Shown here: positions 15,635 to 22,061 of the stretch, one piece after another
Layout of the letters: each line of letters begins with the position of its first letter
Position numbering within the stretch: position 1 is the stretch's first letter
From: an uncultured Selenomonadales bacterium
GTDB taxonomy: Bacteria > Bacillota > Negativicutes > Selenomonadales > Selenomonadaceae
Assembly (NCBI GenBank): GCA_937901445.1
Contig: CALDHY010000058.1
Location: 1-22,061 of the forward strand
DNA length: 22,061 bases
Direction: 5' to 3'
Translations under genes and position numbers: made by a program
The notes under the pieces: generated by a model
Databases searched by the model: none
The model's input: only the letters and a program-made list of their open reading frames with translations
What the model was told of the DNA's origin: nothing

Positions 15635-16291
15635 TTAAAGTTTAAATTGTTTTAAACTTGTCATTACGAAATTTTTTATTCCTTCCAAAATTTTTTCTTT
15701 TTCATAGTTTATGGGAATTGCCGCACGAATTGCGCTGACTTCCTCGCGTTGAAATAAAAGCATCCAGAAAAACGGCGCAAAAGTTCCAATCATCAGCGCA
15801 AAAGTTTTTGAATCATTGGCAGGCAAGCCGGTATATTCGCTAAAAATTTTCGTCATTAAATTTAATTTCGGCAAAACTTCTTCAGTTACAATTTTTTTTA
15901 CAAAGTCTGACGGCGAAAGAATTTCACGCAGCCAAACTCGAATTTTCCAGTTACTTTCCTGTTTCACGGACTCTTCAAGCAGGTTTAACAATTTTTCAAT
16001 TTTTTGCTCGGCGGTTAAATTTTTTTCTTCCAATTCGTTTAATTCGGTTACGCTCAAAAGGTACGTGTAAACTTGCCGCAAAACTTCAAGGTAAAGTTTT
16101 TCCCTGCTGTCGAAGTGGTAATTTACCGCCGCCAAATTTATTCCCAATTCTTGACAAATTTGCTTGCTTGTAGTTTTGTCGTAGCCTTGACTTGCTATTA
16201 ATTTTCCGGCTGTTTCAATAATTGCGGCTTGAGTTTCCTTGCCGTCGTCCCGCGTTTTTCGCACGGGCTTAACTATTTTGTTTTGATACAT
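15635..16291 (-). CDS. TetR-family repressor, CecR/YbiH-like
   Basis: A 218-residue regulator. The N-terminal helix-turn-helix is clear (IIETAGKLIASQGYDKTTSKQ, then INLAAVNYHFDSREKLYLEV, residues about 24-70). The C-terminal region (LREILSPSDFVKKIVTEEVL and onward) resembles the ligand-binding half of E. coli CecR (YbiH), the repressor of ybhGFSR. Its position as last gene of the same transporter operon supports that role. The start ATG is 11 nt after the ybhR stop, with GGAG in the gap. It probably senses an exported compound and represses the promoter at 21269-21297. Unlike E. coli, where the regulator gene comes first, here it is distal. Orthology to CecR is likely, though divergence leaves some doubt. 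Confidence 0.85.
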   Translation of the reverse strand: MYQNKIVKPVRKTRDDGKETQAAIIETAGKLIASQGYDKTTSKQICQELGINLAAVNYHFDSREKLYLEVLRQVYTYLLSVTELNELEEKNLTAEQKIEKLLNLLEESVKQESNWKIRVWLREILSPSDFVKKIVTEEVLPKLNLMTKIFSEYTGLPANDSKTFALMIGTFAPFFWMLLFQREEVSAIRAAIPINYEKEKILEGIKNFVMTSLKQFKL

Positions 16292-16302
16292 TAAAATTTC
16301 TC

Positions 16303-17394
16303 CTATTCGATATTATTTCTGAAAAGGTACGCGGCAACGGGTAAAGTTATCGCCGCAACTGTCAGCATTGGTACAAAATTAAATGCAACGTCAGAAATTG
16401 TGCAACCTTCCAAATAAATCCGCCGAAGTGAATCAAGCGCAAATCGCAGCGGGTCGGCGTAGGTTAAAATTTGCAGAAATTCCGGCATATTCGCTACCGG
16501 CGTTGCAAATCCTGAAAGTAAAACCATTGGCAAAATTAAAACGAAACAGTAAACCATAACCTGCTGCATTGAGCTTGAAATTGCCGAAATTGAAAGTCCA
16601 ATACCCGTACAACTCAAAGTAAAAATTAAAAGCGTCAAGTACAGCGGCGGCAAACTTCCATTGAAAGGAATTTCAAAAACATTGCGGCAGATTAAAAATA
16701 CCAGCGTTGCTTGAAAAATTCCTATCACAACCGGAATTACCGCCTTGCCGATTAAAATTTGAAACGGCGATAACGGCGTTACCAAAAGTTGGTCAAATGT
16801 TCCTTGTTCACGTTCCCGCGCAACAGATAAGCCCGCCAATAACATAACTTGTATCAAACTTAAAAGCCCCATTAAGCCCGGTAAAAAATTCCAGCGCGTT
16901 ATTAAATTTTCGTTGAACCAAGCGATAACGTCAAGCGAAATTTTACCCGCGCCGTTAAATTCGTCAACAATCCTGCCCAAATATCCGCTTGCAACCGACG
17001 CCGTCATAGTGTTTCGCCCGTCCGTGATAACTTGAATTTTTCCTGCGCGACTCTGCAAAATTTCACTTTCAAAATTTTGTGCGATTGTTATAACCATTAA
17101 AGCCTCGCCGGAGTCAATCGCCGCCGCAATTTCATTTGAATTGCCCAAATTTTTTACACGTTGAAAAACGCCGCCGCCTTCCAATTTCGCAATAAAATTT
17201 GTCGAAGTTTCACTGCGGTTTAAATCTAAAAGCGCGTAAGGAACTTTTTCCAAATTGAAAGTTGCCGCGTGTCCAAACAACATACTTTGCACAATTACCG
17301 GCGCAATTAAAATCGCCCGCGTTCGAGGATCTTTAACCGTCGATAAAAATTCTTTGCGAATCAGCATTTTTATTCGCAGTAAAAATAAATTCAT
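16303..17394 (-). CDS. ybhR: ABC-2 type exporter permease, YbhR-like
   Basis: A 363-residue inner-membrane protein (E. coli YbhR has 368). It has the ABC-2 topology of the subfamily: one N-terminal membrane helix (about 27-45), a large extracytoplasmic domain (about 46-165) and five C-terminal helices. Family hallmarks: LIRKEFLSTVKDPRTRAILI at the N-terminus, ITDGRNTMTASVASGYL (123-139), and LSVAREREQGTFDQLLVTPL (189-208), the cytoplasmic coupling segment that contacts the ATPase. It pairs with the YbhS-like permease to form the channel. The start lies 3 nt after the ybhS stop, so translation is likely coupled; the ribosome binding site is weak. No anomaly. Confidence 0.92.
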   Translation of the reverse strand: MNLFLLRIKMLIRKEFLSTVKDPRTRAILIAPVIVQSMLFGHAATFNLEKVPYALLDLNRSETSTNFIAKLEGGGVFQRVKNLGNSNEIAAAIDSGEALMVITIAQNFESEILQSRAGKIQVITDGRNTMTASVASGYLGRIVDEFNGAGKISLDVIAWFNENLITRWNFLPGLMGLLSLIQVMLLAGLSVAREREQGTFDQLLVTPLSPFQILIGKAVIPVVIGIFQATLVFLICRNVFEIPFNGSLPPLYLTLLIFTLSCTGIGLSISAISSSMQQVMVYCFVLILPMVLLSGFATPVANMPEFLQILTYADPLRFALDSLRRIYLEGCTISDVAFNFVPMLTVAAITLPVAAYLFRNNIE

Positions 17395-17397
17395 CAG

Positions 17398-18495
17398 CTA
17401 TTCAACTCTTTTCCGCGTAACTTTCAACGCAAGCCCTACAAAAAATACCGCGTACAAAATTAAAATTGCGCAGTTTTTGAAAATTAAATTCCAATTATTT
17501 CCCGCCAAAAATAAACTCTTCAGCAATTCCAAATAATAAGTTGGCGGCAAAATGTGTCCGATTGTCGAAATAAAATCAGGTACGCAACGCAAATCAAAAA
17601 TAAATCCCGTCAACATTAACGCCGGCATAAAACTTACTATCAGCGAAATTTGCGCCGCCAAAAATTGACTTTTCGTTATCGCCGACAAAACTAAGCCTAT
17701 TCCCAACGATACGAACAAATATAAAATCGACGCCAATAAAATTATCAAAAAAGAGCCGTGCATCGGAATTTCATATAAAAATTTCGCCGCAATTAAACAA
17801 AGGAAAAATCCTATCATCGCTATGCAAAAGTACGGTATCATTTTTGACAGCAAAATTTCCAAAATGTTTACCGGCGTTACGAAAATTGATTCAAGCGTTC
17901 CGCGTTCCCATTCCCGCGCCATTACCAACGCCGTCAAAAATACTCCGACGATTGTCATTATCAGCATTAAAATTCCCGGTATGAAATACCACGTGCTTGA
18001 ATTTATATCGTTAAACCACATTCTGCTTTCAATCGATACGTAACCTGCGCGAGAGTTTTGCAGATTTATTTGACGAATGGAGCCTTCAAAATATCCTTGA
18101 ATCGCCGTTGCAGTTGCAGAATCGCCGCCGTATAAAATCAACTGCAATTTTGCATTATTTCTCAAAAGTTCGGCTGAAAAATTCGGCGGTACTACCAAAA
18201 TTGCGTCAACTTTTCTTTCGTGAAATAAAATTTTTGCGTCATTCATTGAAGTTACAAATTGCGGCGCGTAATATTCCGAGCCGTTCAAAAAATTTAGCGT
18301 TCTCTGCGCCGTCGGTGAAAAATCTTCAAAAACCACTGCAACCGGAACTTTTTTAACGTCAAGCGAAATTCCGTAACCTATCAGTAAAATTAAAATTATC
18401 GGCAGTACCGCGCCAATTAAAATGGAGCTGTTATCACGAATAATTTGCAAAAATTCTTTCTTGACAAGCGCGGTTAATCGTCTGAAAAAATTCAT
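17398..18495 (-). CDS. ybhS: ABC-2 type exporter permease, YbhS-like
   Basis: A 365-residue inner-membrane protein (E. coli YbhS has 377) with the same topology as its partner: membrane helix at about 23-42, extracytoplasmic domain to about 165, then five helices. Hallmarks: VKKEFLQIIRDNSSILIGAV, LIGYGISLDVKKVPVAV, YFIPGILMLIMTIVGVFLTA and MAREWERGTLESIFVTPV (192-209) as coupling motif, and MLTGFIFDLRCVP. It probably forms a heterodimer with YbhR. The start overlaps the ybhF stop by one base (TAATG), with AGAGGTGG as ribosome binding site. In E. coli YbhFSR has been linked to drug efflux and Na+/Li+ export; the substrate here is not known. Confidence 0.93.
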   Translation of the reverse strand: MNFFRRLTALVKKEFLQIIRDNSSILIGAVLPIILILLIGYGISLDVKKVPVAVVFEDFSPTAQRTLNFLNGSEYYAPQFVTSMNDAKILFHERKVDAILVVPPNFSAELLRNNAKLQLILYGGDSATATAIQGYFEGSIRQINLQNSRAGYVSIESRMWFNDINSSTWYFIPGILMLIMTIVGVFLTALVMAREWERGTLESIFVTPVNILEILLSKMIPYFCIAMIGFFLCLIAAKFLYEIPMHGSFLIILLASILYLFVSLGIGLVLSAITKSQFLAAQISLIVSFMPALMLTGFIFDLRCVPDFISTIGHILPPTYYLELLKSLFLAGNNWNLIFKNCAILILYAVFFVGLALKVTRKRVE

Positions 18496-20222
18496 TATGC
18501 GCCACCTCTGGAATTTTCGACAATCTTTATAAAAATTTCGTTCATCGTGGAATTTTCGCCGCCAAAATTTTTTCTAATTTCTTGAGGCGTCCCCAGTATT
18601 AAAAGTTTGCCCTTATCTTGAATCATCATTCTGTCGCAGTATTCCGCCTCTTCCATAAAGTGCGTTGTGATAATAATCGTTGTGCCTTTAACTGATAAAT
18701 CCGTAATTTGCCGCCAAAAATCCCGCCGCGCCAATGGATCAATTCCGCTTGTCGGCTCGTCAAGAAATAAAATTTTGGGATTGTGTAAAAGTGCCGCCGC
18801 CATTGATAATCTTTGCTTGTAGCCGCCGGGTAAATCGCCCGCCGCGTCTTTTTCGTGCCCGTCCAAATGAAATTCTTGCAATACTTCAGCAATTCTGTTA
18901 CTTAAAATTTTGCCGCTTAAACCGTACGCGCCGCCGAAAAAATTTAAATTTTCCTCAACAGTCAAATTTCCGTACAATGAAAATTTCTGCGCGACGTAGC
19001 CGATATTTACCCGCGCCTCCGTTCGCGCCGTTCGCAGATTTACACCGGCAACACTTAAAAAGCCGTCAGTTAAAGGTAAAAGCCCGCATAACATTCTGAA
19101 AGTTGTAGTTTTGCCCGCGCCGTTCGGACCCAATAAGCCGAAAACTTCGCCGCGATGCACTTCAAAGCTTGTTTTGTCAACTGCCGTAAAATCGCCGAAT
19201 TTTTTCAGCAGATTTTTAACTTCAATATCAATTTCATCAGATATAAAATATTTTTCATTGAGCGAAAGTTTTTTTAAATTTGCAACGGCAGGATTTTTAT
19301 TTTTCTCGTCGTCGTGCAACAGAATCATAAAACCGTCTTCAAGGCGTTCAGAAATTTTTTCGACGGGCAAATTTAATTTTTTATTGAAAAAATCTGCGCT
19401 ACAATTCGCCGCGCCAATAAATCTTACAAAATTTCCTTCCGGCACGGAGTCAATCACGTTTTCTTTGTCGTCCATCAGAATACTTTGCAAAATTCGTGTC
19501 GGCATATTCGGCGGCGTTTTAATTCTGTAACAGCGATTTTCGGCAACTGCTGTTATTTCGGCGGGCGTACCGAATTTTAAAATTTTGCCGTGATTCATTA
19601 CAAAAACTTTTTCGCAAAGTTCCGCCTCGTCCATGTACGCGGTATTTACAACCACGCTTAAATTTTCTTCAGCTACAAGTTGTTTGACAATTTCCCAAAG
19701 TTCCCGCCGTGAAAGCGGATCCACTCCTACTGTCGGCTCGTCCAACAGTAAAATTTCCGGCGAACGTACCAAAGTACAAGCGAGCCCCAATTTTTGTTTC
19801 ATACCGCCGGAAAGTTTGCCCGCCAATCTTTTTGTAAATGGCGTTAAGCCCGTCATTTCCAGTAAGTGCGAAAATCTTTCACGCCGCAAATTTTTTTCGA
19901 CGCCGTGTAAATCTGCGTACAGCGTCATATTTTCTTCAATGCTTAAATCTTCGTACAGACCGAATTTTTGCGGCAGGTACGAAATTTTTGATTGAATTTC
20001 CTGCTCATTGCCTAAAATATTTTTGCCCAAAACTTTCAAATTTCCTGAAGTTGGAGTCATTAAACCGGCAATTAAACGCATTAAAGTAGTTTTGCCTGCG
20101 CCGTCGGGTCCAATTATCGCCGTCAAGTTGCCTTTTTCGACTTCAAAATTTATTGCGTCCAGTGCTGTAAGATTTTTAAATTTCTTCGTCAAATTTTCGG
20201 CTGAAATAATTTTTTCGCTCAT
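18495..20222 (-). CDS. ybhF: Fused double ABC ATPase of the exporter, YbhF-like
   Basis: A 575-residue cytoplasmic protein with two nucleotide-binding domains, as in E. coli YbhF (578). NBD1: Walker A GPDGAGKT (38-45), Q85, signature LSGGMKQ (137-143), Walker B LLLDEP (158-163), but the H-loop histidine is Ala (NTAYMDEAE, A195). NBD2: Walker A GPNGAGKT (365-372), Q412, signature LPGGYKQ (464-470, Ser replaced by Pro), LFLDEP (485-490) and an intact H-loop H521. So one composite ATP site is canonical and the other degenerate. It powers YbhS/YbhR. The start overlaps the ybhG stop by four bases (ATGA) and the stop overlaps the ybhS start by one base. The linker (about 225-330) has no recognised domain. 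Confidence 0.95.
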   Translation of the reverse strand: MSEKIISAENLTKKFKNLTALDAINFEVEKGNLTAIIGPDGAGKTTLMRLIAGLMTPTSGNLKVLGKNILGNEQEIQSKISYLPQKFGLYEDLSIEENMTLYADLHGVEKNLRRERFSHLLEMTGLTPFTKRLAGKLSGGMKQKLGLACTLVRSPEILLLDEPTVGVDPLSRRELWEIVKQLVAEENLSVVVNTAYMDEAELCEKVFVMNHGKILKFGTPAEITAVAENRCYRIKTPPNMPTRILQSILMDDKENVIDSVPEGNFVRFIGAANCSADFFNKKLNLPVEKISERLEDGFMILLHDDEKNKNPAVANLKKLSLNEKYFISDEIDIEVKNLLKKFGDFTAVDKTSFEVHRGEVFGLLGPNGAGKTTTFRMLCGLLPLTDGFLSVAGVNLRTARTEARVNIGYVAQKFSLYGNLTVEENLNFFGGAYGLSGKILSNRIAEVLQEFHLDGHEKDAAGDLPGGYKQRLSMAAALLHNPKILFLDEPTSGIDPLARRDFWRQITDLSVKGTTIIITTHFMEEAEYCDRMMIQDKGKLLILGTPQEIRKNFGGENSTMNEIFIKIVENSRGGA

Positions 20223-21223
20223 TTTAAATCAATCCTGACGGTTGCGGGCATCCCCATTCGCAGAATATTTTTTTCGTCATTGACGTAAACGCGAATTTCA
20301 TATACAAGCGAAGTCCGCAATTCTTCAGTTTGTACGGTTTTTGGCGTAAATTCTGCCGTTGACGAAATGTAGCCAATTTGCCCGGTTAAATTTTCGTTAG
20401 GGAATGAATCAATAAAAATTTTCGCAGTTTGTCCCTCAAAAATTTTGCCTAAGTCCGTTTCGTTGACATAAGCGCGCACCCATTTTTTGTCATTGAGGGA
20501 AATTTTAAAAATTGGCGTGGCAGATGACGCCATATCGCCTACTTCCAACAATCTTGAACGAATTACGCCCGCCGTTGGTGAAACTAATTCGTATTGCGTC
20601 AACAAAAATTCTTGCCTTGCCAATTCGTCGCGCAGGATTTGAAGTTGTCCCTCCGCTTCTTGAATATCTTCATAGCGCGTACCGGCAACCGCCAAATTAT
20701 AAGCTTGCCGTGCTTCTTCGACTGCAGAATTTTTCCCTACGAAATTTAGCCGCGCAGTTTCCAATTCATCACGACTGATTGCGCCGCCGTCCGTCGATTC
20801 ATAGACTTGTTTTATTTTGTAGTAGTGTTGCTCGGCAGTGTCCGCCGCAGATTGTGCCGTTGCAACTTTCGCCGCGTATTGTGCAATATCTTCAGGGCGT
20901 GTGCCGTTTTTCAACTTTAATAAAACTGTTTCTTGCGTTTGAATTTGCGATTTTATTTTTGCAATTTGTAATTTTAAATCTCTGTTATCAAGCCGCGCCA
21001 AAATTTGCCCTTCCTGTACCGCGTCGCCTTCTTCTGCCAAAATTTCCGAAATTCTGTCACTTTGCCGAAAAGCCAAATTTACTTCCCGCACGTCAACATT
21101 TCCCGACAATTTTATTTCGGTGGCTTTTTCCGCCTCAACCTGCGCCGAATTGTTGAAATAAAAAACTCCGCCGATAATCAGTAACAGTAAAACCGCCGCG
21201 CCTATAATTTTTTTCTTTGACAT
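20219..21223 (-). CDS. ybhG: Membrane-fusion (HlyD-family) protein of the exporter, YbhG-like
   Basis: From ATG at 21223 the protein has 334 residues (E. coli YbhG 332). One N-terminal membrane anchor (6-23), then a biotinyl-lipoyl-like part (NLAFRQSDRISEILAEEGDA, 49-68), a coiled-coil hairpin (about 80-205), the second half of the lipoyl domain (VSPTAGVIRSRLLEVGD) and a beta-barrel. The C-terminal AEFTPKTVQTEELRTSLVYE (290-309) is the clearest YbhG signature. It bridges the inner-membrane transporter towards the periplasm. A TTG at 21268 would add 15 residues, but it lies upstream of the predicted transcription start and has no ribosome binding site, whereas the ATG has GGAG nine bases before it. 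First gene of the ybhG-ybhF-ybhS-ybhR-TetR operon. Confidence 0.93.
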   Translation of the reverse strand: MSKKKIIGAAVLLLLIIGGVFYFNNSAQVEAEKATEIKLSGNVDVREVNLAFRQSDRISEILAEEGDAVQEGQILARLDNRDLKLQIAKIKSQIQTQETVLLKLKNGTRPEDIAQYAAKVATAQSAADTAEQHYYKIKQVYESTDGGAISRDELETARLNFVGKNSAVEEARQAYNLAVAGTRYEDIQEAEGQLQILRDELARQEFLLTQYELVSPTAGVIRSRLLEVGDMASSATPIFKISLNDKKWVRAYVNETDLGKIFEGQTAKIFIDSFPNENLTGQIGYISSTAEFTPKTVQTEELRTSLVYEIRVYVNDEKNILRMGMPATVRIDLK

Positions 21224-21268
21224 TTTTAATCGCTCCGCTAAAAAATTTTCCTTGTACAAGTTGTTCAA

Positions 21269-21297
21269 ATTTTATCAAATCGTAATTTGAAATTCAA
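21269..21297 (-). promoter_or_regulatory. Promoter of the ybhGFSR-TetR operon
   Basis: On the minus strand TTGAAT (21297-21292), a 17-bp spacer and TAAAAT (21274-21269). The start would fall near 21262, about 40 nt before the ybhG ATG. Confidence 0.65.
21275..21290. promoter_or_regulatory. Candidate TetR/CecR operator in the ybh promoter spacer
   Basis: TCAAAT-CGTA-ATTTGA is a perfect 6-bp inverted repeat with a 4-bp centre, placed exactly between the -35 and -10 boxes of the operon promoter. The length (16 bp) and the position suit a TetR-family repressor. Assignment to the TetR gene at 15635-16291 is inference. Confidence 0.5.
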
Positions 21298-21303
21298 CGC
21301 CCA

Positions 21304-21340
21304 AAATAAAAAAAGCCGCAACTTTTTACAGTCACGGTTT
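21304..21340 (-). terminator. Rho-independent terminator of the phosphatase gene
   Basis: Minus-strand CCGTGAC (21337-21331) pairs with GTTGCGG (21322-21316; two G-U wobbles) around an 8-nt loop and leads into CTTTTTTT. It separates the phosphatase gene from the ybh operon promoter. Confidence 0.7.
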
Positions 21341-21360
21341 AAATTTCAGAAACTTTAAAT

Positions 21361-21381
21361 CCCTAATCCTTAGCCCTTAAT
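21361..21381. repeat. Short heptad array at the phosphatase stop codon
   Basis: Three heptads, CCCTAAT, CCTTAGC and CCTTAAT, of the same family as the arrays at 2004-2084 and 13976-14032. The minus-strand stop codon TAA (21379-21377) lies in the last one. Confidence 0.75.
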
Positions 21382-22061
21382 TTCTGCGAAGAGCAAGCAT
21401 TGTAATATCGTCAGATTGTTCAGCCGCGCCAACGTGTTTTGAAACGTCAGCTTTAACCGCCGCCAACAAAGTTTTTAAATCTGCGCAACAATTCGTATCG
21501 TTCATAAATTTTAACAATCTTTCAGAGGTGTACTCTTCGTTTTGTTCATTCATCGCCTCGTTGACGCCGTCAGTATACAAATAAATTAAATCGCCGCGCT
21601 CCAAAATTATTTCCTGTTGCTTATAGGGTACGTCTTCCATTCCGCCCAATACAAAATTTTTCTTGACGCTCAAATATTCGCAAGTATTTTCTGCGCTGTG
21701 ATAAACTATTGGCGGATTGTGCCCGCCGTTTACATAAATAAATCTGCCGGTTTTTAAATCCAACATTCCCATGAAGACAGTAACAAACATCATTTCTTCG
21801 TTGTCTTGGCAAAGTTGATTATTCGCCAAAGTCATTACCGCCGCAAAATCGTCCGGATTATTCATCATCATTGCAAAATTTTTCAAAATAGTTTTGCTTC
21901 TTGACATAAACAACGCCGCCGGTACGCCTTTACCCGAAACGTCAGCAATTGTTATTGCCAAATGATTTTCATCCAGTAAATAAAAATCGTAGAAATCGCC
22001 GCCGACTGCCTTTGCCGCGTTCATCGTTGCGAAAATGTCAAAATCTGCGCGACCAAAATTA
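21377..22061 (-). CDS. SpoIIE/RsbU-type serine phosphatase, partial (5' end beyond the window)
   Basis: The frame stays open to the right edge (228 residues visible), and the residues before the Met at 22024 (GRADFDIFATMNAAKAVGGD) are part of the conserved domain, so that Met is internal and the true start lies outside. PP2C-like SpoIIE motifs: AVGGDFYDF, IADVSGKGVPAALFMSR, YVNGGHNPPIVY, LYLYTDGVNEAMNEQ and the final SDDITMLALR, with the Asp residues that bind two Mn/Mg ions. Such enzymes dephosphorylate anti-sigma-factor antagonists (partner-switching) or related STAS proteins. The sensor or receiver domain that normally precedes the phosphatase domain is not visible. It ends with its own terminator before the ybh operon. 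Confidence 0.9.
   Translation of the reverse strand, partial: NFGRADFDIFATMNAAKAVGGDFYDFYLLDENHLAITIADVSGKGVPAALFMSRSKTILKNFAMMMNNPDDFAAVMTLANNQLCQDNEEMMFVTVFMGMLDLKTGRFIYVNGGHNPPIVYHSAENTCEYLSVKKNFVLGGMEDVPYKQQEIILERGDLIYLYTDGVNEAMNEQNEEYTSERLLKFMNDTNCCADLKTLLAAVKADVSKHVGAAEQSDDITMLALRRN

Noticed and set aside
21224..21268. Upstream TTG start for ybhG adding 15 residues
   Set aside because: It lies upstream of the predicted transcription start, has no ribosome binding site and would put charged residues before the signal anchor; the ATG at 21223 has a well-spaced GGAG.
22022..22024. ATG at 22024 as start of the phosphatase gene
   Set aside because: The frame is open to the window edge and the residues upstream of it match the conserved start of the SpoIIE domain, so the gene is cut by the edge.

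Overview
The window looks like chromosomal DNA from a low-GC anaerobe, most likely a Gram-negative member of the Bacillota (Negativicutes-like). The hints are strong AAAGGAGG-type ribosome binding sites, sigma-A type promoters, two-subunit glycyl-tRNA synthetase, abundant c-di-GMP proteins and a YbhGFSR-type export system with a membrane-fusion protein. This placement is an inference and no marker gene here settles it. There are 12 protein genes (one cut by the right edge) and one tRNA gene. No transposase, phage gene or CRISPR array was seen.

Layout. (1) 1-5027, all on the minus strand: glyQ-glyS, transcribed from a near-perfect promoter with a leader too short for a T-box, then a PAS/degenerate-GGDEF/EAL phosphodiesterase, then tRNA-Gln(CUG) with its own promoter and terminator. 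(2) 5169-8717, plus strand: a 1182-residue STAND-type P-loop ATPase with a long C-terminal TPR-like array and an unusual hydrophobic insert inside the ATPase region. Its 3' end overlaps the convergent gene that follows. (3) 8703-13716, minus strand: a 1251-residue hybrid histidine kinase with two complete sensor modules, the first followed by a phosphotransfer-dead HisKA remnant, and an overlapping response regulator-diguanylate cyclase. (4) 14118-15467, plus strand: gdhA, with promoter, palindrome and terminator. (5) 15635-21223, minus strand: a tightly packed ybhG-ybhF-ybhS-ybhR-TetR operon, a multidrug/cation ABC exporter with its likely CecR-like repressor at the distal end and a candidate operator inside the promoter. 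(6) 21377 to the right edge, minus strand: the catalytic C-terminal part of a SpoIIE/RsbU-type serine phosphatase.

How the genes fit together. The kinase plus regulator form a complete His-Asp-His-Asp phosphorelay (H733, D1031, H1185, then D51 of the regulator) predicted to end in c-di-GMP synthesis, while the EAL protein would degrade c-di-GMP. The first sensor module carries the residue pattern of amino-acid-binding dCache domains. glyQS, gdhA and the ybh operon look like independent housekeeping or efflux units.

Most worth a second look: the two-sensor hybrid kinase, the STAND/TPR ATPase with its hydrophobic insert, the response regulator with a second relic GGDEF-like domain, and intergenic arrays of a 7-bp repeat (TTAAGGA/CCCTAAT-like). 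Two of these arrays start exactly at stop codons and place stops in every frame.
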